From Bifidobacteriaceae bacterium (GTDB taxonomy: Bacteria > Actinomycetota > Actinomycetes > Actinomycetales > WQXJ01), in contig JAISIU010000275.1 in the NCBI GenBank assembly GCA_031261885.1, forward strand, positions 1 to 16,981: 16,981 nucleotides of DNA. Reading direction: 5' to 3'. The notes beneath the pieces are model-generated. The model had not been told where the DNA came from. It did no database searches and saw nothing but the letters and a program-made list of their open reading frames with translations. Numbering within the stretch: position 1 is the stretch's first letter; each line of letters begins with the position of its first letter. This document shows, piece by piece, positions 15,801-16,981 of the stretch. A program made the translations under genes and the position numbers.

Positions 15801-16387
15801 GTTCGGGTGGTTCCGGTTCAGGTGGTTCCGGTTCGGGTGGTTCCAGTCCGGGTGGTTCGACCGCGGGCGGCGGCAACGCGTACCGGACGCCAGGCTCGGC
15901 ATTGCCGGAGACGTTGAGTGCGCCGACCACGTCGCCGGTGTTGGTGAAGATTTCGGCGACGGCTCTGAAGGTGCACCCGCCGCGTAGTGCCTCCCAGATC
16001 CAGTACCGGATCCGGGTCAAAGGCACGTCGACGTGGTCGGCGTGGCAGTACTCGCCGACGTTCCGGCACCTCAAGCCCGGGAAGAAGTACCAGTTGCAGC
16101 TCAGGCGCGTGTTGGCGGGGATCGCGGCGTCGGTGCCCTCGGCGATCACGAACGTGCGTATGAAGGTGCAGGTCAAGTTCAAGTCGGCGCAGCATGGGGT
16201 CAAGGCCAAGGGTCTGCCGAAGGCCAAGGCCGTCAAGGTCGGCGCCAAGTTGCACAAACCCAAGGCGCCTCACGCCAAGGGCTTTAGCTTCAAGGGCTGG
16301 TACACGAACAAGGCCTGCACCCACAAGTACAACTTCCACAAGAAGATCAAGAAATCGATGACCCTGTACGCCGGCTGGAAGAAGTAA
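6725..16387 (+). CDS. Giant secreted multidomain surface protein, copy B (complete, 3,220 aa)
   Basis: ATG with a GAGGA site 8 nt upstream; stop TAA 16385-16387. The N-terminus is an Arg-rich region, a hydrophobic stretch (about 35-51) and AQAASA, consistent with Sec signal peptidase I cleavage after A58. Modules by residue: helical N-module about 60-190; Calx-beta-like domain about 205-305 (FVDGTAVWGKHYTAAGGPTG, then TLTFPAGTTDLMKTITV); unassigned beta region with two Cys (C474, C532); Ig-like about 557-661; BIg2-like about 829-905; Ig-like about 1037-1172; second BIg2-like about 1215-1300; beta-rich region to about 1790; aromatic strand core 1793-1995; likely seven-bladed propeller 2095-2556; CARDB-like/Ig-like domains 2559-2904; cadherin-like sandwich 2906-3014; Gly-Ser linker 3016-3051; Fn3-like 3060-3147; basic Listeria/Bacteroides repeat 3148-3220. 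No LPXTG, no C-terminal membrane segment and no enzyme signature are visible. It probably acts outside the cell, wall-associated through the basic C-terminus (inference). Substrate or partner unknown. Confidence 0.95.
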   Translation: MSTVLFRTSSTSHPVPRTRRRPWPPKHSHRFPGRLVAIAATAAMVLTGVGLNAQAASAATAGVEKVADELAGVADSPAQAQAAAQAMKDLGLIDSKGKVRHVAAIVDGKKLSGDALTRWAENAKVPDSTIATVDGTAITKANVAKMVGVERQMTQLQKTYFTNHQVTGQQVDNLQSIVDQMASGGLTQSPAAQDPAGVASRDETLTAYGVTLALGESGDVTFTLRKSPVTPVTFTYRFVDGTAVWGKHYTAAGGPTGTLTFPAGTTDLMKTITVTAASSDPPSAVGGTDRWQGSRSFEVLAENISGASGPGGADFTEATGMIAGQNVDLLAETGGGQGAMGGIWEMYKDDGSGHAQNALVHLSVAGSSTFGFGDTEFWPLGHNAQDNDYVTLPAAKNGQPILLQSSGALPTSTIGYAYPPGMLTTANGQVRSGLSINLTNNAADGSKAQDIVDEIGVTGLTATALLMPPAGSSCTGTYAVRLILTDGTELLSMHGNDMSATPNINDPGWKKFLSGESNAELGVIPALSDPFCEESSLSDGSFISFQVKDGTRAQIKDVSMPAGTYTPGETVPLVVHYSEPVTNPTLTIQGSGSGQTLSLLDPAGGRATTYAFAYVVPADPPAKVGVKSWSATELLRDTSSGTFDGYDMSVDTSATGTVHFKPAPIWEAVTGVTLNKTTYGPKAETANVTVKLDATAPAFTNFAAELSQNGNVAQSLAFSVDGGATREPLTYDADASNDQTAVLTGSFDLAASTDAVQGRVELYGTTAAEPTASDATWVLAMGDSTYADYTMAGAILFSSTADLGITEPASGWDTAKRVIHAGPDIGPVTFSPNILLTTATFQSASDFAWSLETIGDTTPADVQIATIDASSGAVMATGLGEGTIKVVLTAKNGGLGSPLVVKTDLIKVVVDPTPYLTPPGTKGTLTMTQDEALRLAWSSNVTLLASQLDEPYEAEYTVAIYRGDWTQDQMSGGDAGDAVWQTTTKDLSTTVPVNTLTALSRAGAPAYSYLITVGDPVNQTKTLATGGSVVVIAPAATVAVTTDADSGYLLDSHAPVAITWTLGHFDVTNAADFEFSVTTPHGTVDGSEVTFKPGTGGQDGTFVNADDQTVGWANAEGGTYTLDPVKLADDDLKTTYTVQIKAKNASDATYSYASTQLQVYDHTALDILVDGQPTNQVALTDRPWVEADAAQGQAALQADVLEAYDNDQLSLRKTITANYGQHAWQTVADQLKWDSSDNTVASLNTRHGDSYQDISTSDTPSYGPKTELVLSGLKSGETTITATHARTGMSTTIDVTVDTLKDELYLFQAYPRATTTMTYTDTKGVSHQATSNAVGRFAVYSPDSIAGDVNFSARQGDTEYRGTLNGDQLRSGEADATQLLNYPVNSIQLEPIATVTLHFQQPNGQPYTGQVNLNGGVYMDGTYVPASQLAPAGQDNLLTPDADGAVKLTWDITRWGQATAHTITFLYRFEARFPGGQYLPMLVSTTTTQGAAWNITAADHVTVLRSASGVAQNAPIIDSNLAAQQASRSDAAVVPTGNRVGPTFDYPSLYIDSYVLWPGTPLSESKKLSSQLVDSGNGTVPGGQSSQDVTYPFSTMPVTEHTQFLDATTLWMSVWTQRPVELELSDAGTVVKTMGAGFTIVNGLGQPVDEKDAANSASQATGLTNPAGQAPPSLSGSGLGNGFLGGALRMLSSVKVKTPAFTMYIAPTDDPAVFEYVVQANLSQIPDNATTDPDGAIDIETAGHSTSTSSGYSVNGVPSPLSWYHMTQGDYTSNAQNDLTKNQANGKATDKGAMVQLGGYVQGKIFYNQATAKWESRVMAGYETAGGGFQYSRSYNEMAGPVPVTFSIEFGASLEEDVTWQTLEQPVNQSTTPFSTAWNDPNAEYVRDDLIHLGVAAYVDLFGGIGFDYSVIAFKVGLFGNVQVNLDQYFLQRSYTSDSMEQGGSVKLTGTFGARLEIKFLFFSLKFVLFQVGVSSPTWGWAQWRNIAAYWKSVSGKTLEENGTPVLSSARAAKALAAKSTKDLTRDQLAAVAAYEQATGATPGQEQSSLSAGQLESRDYLTTANRSWTTAAGAATRTLKDVGTAGLSQIEANAYPNAGPQLLSDGSGFFYLDDQGSADVSKTRVAYSAANGTGWTPGVVVSDAGQGDSQLSVAGDADLSAAAWVRQSVDPASDIASSDSLESIADMTASAEVDVAVRTAGGAWTTTQLSSNSIGDVAPVVATAGGKVLVAWRQVATSAQGSQLDFDTLDRIVYRVYDVAGDTWGPTITAYNGTSGAVQGLTAAILPDGQSAALVYTVKPDVASTDASAAAPVSSVASVIDLTAPISDAEATDGTTGVTSNVQLTDGTVADANPQLTVVTEDGEPLFLAGWHTTSSSADPDSDSSADTTADVRLYAFGADGQPVTLPDSLAAAGLSDDVMPGADFRFAHQAGSDSLDQTVIVWADSGTPAPTDEASSTAASTTGSLKAVRLTRDDQGNLAIAPPVTLATMPDGAVPDSFDAQTDGTNVSAVVLATRDWKASDGGTGTPETVTSSDGESVSLPARVSFLYDAQGAFGDGFDVTSAAPDFTYLHKGAVMPVSFTITNTGVSTLDSVSIDFQDSTAPDFGEHGATRADLDLAPGQSTTLSATYAIPTSGVEDAQYRLTAQIGAGQAARTVVRTGTMKMQMPEVGIVEASAMKTDAGERDVRVTLANDTDVPLAGSGRHVVLSFQDTSGVATDQAGAADPPIAPVTISDDADLAKIDQGVYTALVPFDLAGYVTNKLGQTEVPASGVDLAVTAAVDNAAGEKLGEVNEDNNYASVSFPSLIAQNDGATHVVTSELDNTGGTGSVVTLDVENLSLQPSSNGNVMVTLLDAKGDPIATKAAITGTADLLEQPGEGTAHLTVKFAKTGARAVATYFEGSAVAGTELASLRLSGVTGVALAQGQSDYQGTATNLASTLVTAAAADPAATVRVSADGKSLASGTGTVATTVPLTQSAKSGETMVTNVQVAVTAASGDTATYTVAVSDTTDAAYEGGSVPTPGGSGSGGSGSGGSGSGGSSPGGSTAGGGNAYRTPGSALPETLSAPTTSPVLVKISATALKVHPPRSASQIQYRIRVKGTSTWSAWQYSPTFRHLKPGKKYQLQLRRVLAGIAASVPSAITNVRMKVQVKFKSAQHGVKAKGLPKAKAVKVGAKLHKPKAPHAKGFSFKGWYTNKACTHKYNFHKKIKKSMTLYAGWKK
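6851..7024 (+). repeat. Highly conserved 5' patch, copy B (pairs with 16740-16913)
   Basis: These 174 nt align gap-free to 16740-16913 with about 12 mismatches counted by eye (about 93% identity). They encode the end of the signal peptide and the start of the mature helical module (VADELAGVADSPAQAQ to LGLIDSKG). Sequence before and after the patch diverges sharply between the two copies. Confidence 0.8.
7329..7640 (+). other. Calx-beta-like domain of copy B
   Basis: Residues about 202-305 follow the Calx-beta pattern: VTFTLRKSPVTPVTFTYRF, then D-G-T-A-x(5)-H-Y-T, a turn, TGTLTFPAGTTD, TITV, and after an insertion RSFEVLAENISGA. In this family acidic loops can bind Ca2+; the classic set of acidic ligands is not clear here, so calcium binding is uncertain. 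Confidence 0.6.
12101..12709 (+). other. Conserved aromatic/Gly-rich amphipathic beta-strand core of copy B
   Basis: Residues 1793-1995; counterpart of 1765-2370. Strands such as GGYVQGKIFYN, AGYETAGGGFQYSRSYN, VTFSIEFGASLEEDVTW and KVGLFGNVQVNLDQYFL alternate polar and hydrophobic residues. LEIKFLFFSLKFVLFQVGV is the most hydrophobic run in the mature protein but contains Glu and Lys at regular spacing, so it reads as strand, not a membrane helix. Confidence 0.6.
13007..14392 (+). other. Predicted seven-bladed beta-propeller in copy B
   Basis: Residues about 2095-2556, seven units placed as in copy A. Unit-opening strands include NAGPQLLSDGSGFFYLDD, VAPVVATAGGKVLVAWRQV, LTAAILPDGQSAALVYTV, NPQLTVVTEDGEPLFLAGWH and DQTVIVWADSG. 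The Trp/Tyr ending the second strand of many units is typical of propeller blades. Loop regions such as the Asp/Ser-rich stretch near residues 2378-2393 vary between paralogs. Confidence 0.55.
15791..15865 (+). repeat. 15-nt tandem repeat encoding a GGSGS linker
   Basis: Five head-to-tail 15-nt units, GGTGGTTCCGGTTCG and variants, at 15791, 15806, 15821, 15836 and 15851. The first and third are identical, the second differs at one base, the last two are more diverged. The unit keeps frame, so copy-number change would lengthen or shorten the hinge by 5 residues each. It separates the cadherin-like sandwich from the C-terminal Fn3-like and basic domains. Confidence 0.92.
16172..16387 (+). repeat. 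Highly conserved 3' patch, copy B (pairs with 6097-6312)
   Basis: Encodes the C-terminal 71 residues, with Lys about one residue in four, and the Listeria/Bacteroides-type signature FSFKGWYTNK ... YNFHKKIKK ... TLYAGW. It aligns gap-free with the end of copy A. One change is notable: Arg in A is Cys (C3198) in B. Confidence 0.75.
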
Positions 16388-16462
16388 CCACCGGACCAGC
16401 CCCACCGCCCCCGCCCCGCCGTCCCAAACCTGAAACCCCACCACCGCCCTGACCATGCCGAT

Positions 16463-16497
16463 GGCGGCGCCCCCCCCACGCTCTGGGGGGCGCCGCC
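16463..16497 (+). terminator. GC-rich hairpin terminator after copy B
   Basis: Inverted repeat GGCGGCGCCCCCC (16463-16475), 9-nt loop, GGGGGGCGCCGCC (16485-16497), 75 nt after the stop. CGATGGCGGCG at 16459-16469 is identical to the start of the stem after copy A. The right arm can also pair with the following GGCGGC (16501-16506), giving an alternative fold. No T-tract. Confidence 0.8.
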
Positions 16498-16553
16498 GCC
16501 GGCGGCCCCATGCCCCTGACCCGTCGCGCTCCTTTGTTCCGCGCCGAACTCGG

Positions 16554-16610
16554 CATCACCGCATCCCCTCCCCTGATCCGTCTCTTGACGTCCCACCAAG
16601 GAACCCTCAC
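16554..16610 (+). promoter_or_regulatory. Translation leader and Shine-Dalgarno site of copy C
   Basis: AAGGAA (16598-16603) lies before ATG 16611; AAGGA ends 8 nt from the start, the same spacing as in copy B. The element CCTCCCCTGATC (16567-16578) matches that of copy B but is 32 nt from ATG here instead of 18. Confidence 0.65.
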
Positions 16611-16981
16611 ATGTTCACAGCGCATACCCATCAACGTTCCGCAATGTCATCGGCTCGCTCGGCCAGCACGATCCCCGAACGGGGCAGCGCTGCGCGGCGG
16701 CACCGGTTCGGGCGACTCGTCGCCGTGGTGGCCGGGGCCGCGATGGCCCTGACCGGGGTCGGCCTGAACGCCCAGGCGGCGTCCGCCGCGACGGCCGGCG
16801 TCCAGAAAGTGGCCGACGAGCTGGCTGGCGTGGCCGACAGCCCGGCTCAGGCCCAAGCGGCCGCCCAGGCCATGAAGGACCTCGGGCTCATCGACTCGAA
16901 GGGCAACGTCCGCGAGGTGTCCGCCAAGGTCGGCGGGCGCGAGCTGCGCGGCCAGGCCCTGAAGGATTGGGCCAAGGACGC
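16611..16981 (+). CDS. Giant secreted surface protein, copy C (3'-truncated by window edge)
   Basis: Open from ATG 16611 to the end of the window, 123 complete codons. The start is chosen from the AAGGA site 8 nt upstream; an internal Met at residue 12 lacks a comparable site. Residues 1-59 are a signal peptide with Arg/His-rich n-region, hydrophobic core LVAVVAGAAMALTGVGL and ASA cleavage box after A59. The mature start (ATAGVQKVADELAGVADS) is almost the same as in copy B. From about residue 100 the sequence still aligns but diverges (GGRELRGQALKDWAKD against DGKKLSGDALTRWAEN). It is inferred to continue as a third giant paralog; only the signal peptide and start of the helical module are actually visible. 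Confidence 0.9.
   Translation, partial: MFTAHTHQRSAMSSARSASTIPERGSAARRHRFGRLVAVVAGAAMALTGVGLNAQAASAATAGVQKVADELAGVADSPAQAQAAAQAMKDLGLIDSKGNVREVSAKVGGRELRGQALKDWAKD
16740..16913 (+). repeat. Highly conserved 5' patch, copy C (pairs with 6851-7024)
   Basis: Direct repeat of the copy B patch, 174 nt gap-free, about 12 mismatches, mostly synonymous. It begins inside the hydrophobic core of the signal peptide and ends within the helical N-module. Confidence 0.8.

Larger units (their letters stand above)
16388..16610 (+). other. 223-nt intergenic region between copies B and C
   Basis: Contains the terminator hairpin, a short GC-rich spacer, and the leader of copy C. Unlike the 412-nt gap after copy A, it has no clear AT-rich block; I could not find a convincing promoter. 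Copy C may rely on an unrecognised promoter or on read-through. Confidence 0.6.

Noticed and set aside
16585..16590. TTGACG resembling a -35 box ahead of copy C
   Set aside because: It is only about 20 nt from the start codon and overlaps the leader just before the Shine-Dalgarno site, leaving no room for a -10 and transcript start.

Overview
This GC-rich window looks like an actinobacterial (Actinomycetota) chromosome segment, possibly from a host-associated species. The reasons are strong G/C preference at third codon positions, near-absence of TTA/CTA/TCA codons over long stretches, purine-rich Shine-Dalgarno sites and Gram-positive-type long secretion signals. Genus cannot be decided from the sequence alone.

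The whole window is a head-to-tail array of at least three paralogous giant secreted proteins, all on the + strand. Positions 1-6312 hold the last 2,103 residues of copy A, which is cut by the left edge. Positions 6725-16387 hold a complete 3,220-residue copy B. Positions 16611-16981 hold the signal peptide and first mature residues of copy C, which runs off the right edge. The first base of the window aligns with codon 1206 of copy B, so copy A should be about 3,300 residues long (inference). I see no transposon, tRNA, rRNA, CRISPR array or enzyme gene.

Copy B reads as follows: long signal peptide; short helical N-terminal module; Calx-beta-like domain; a long set of Ig-like beta domains including two BIg2-like ones; a large beta-rich region; an aromatic/glycine-rich block of amphipathic strands (the 'core'); a likely seven-bladed beta-propeller; CARDB-like domains; a cadherin-like beta-sandwich; a Gly/Ser linker; an Fn3-like domain; and a very Lys-rich Listeria/Bacteroides-type repeat at the extreme C-terminus. 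Copy A has the same order from the second BIg2-like domain onward, plus one extra Ig-like module of about 95 residues. There is no LPXTG motif or C-terminal membrane anchor, so any wall attachment would be non-covalent.

Each gene boundary repeats the same layout: stop codon, a GC-rich hairpin terminator whose stem shares an 11-nt core between the two boundaries, a leader with a shared 12-nt pyrimidine-rich element, a Shine-Dalgarno site 8 nt from ATG, and the next gene. The ends of the paralogs (signal region and C-terminal repeat) are about 90% or more identical in DNA while much of the interior is more diverged. That is the pattern expected of a modular surface-protein family shaped by duplication and local recombination. 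Function is not known; adhesion, matrix formation or surface display are the reasonable guesses.
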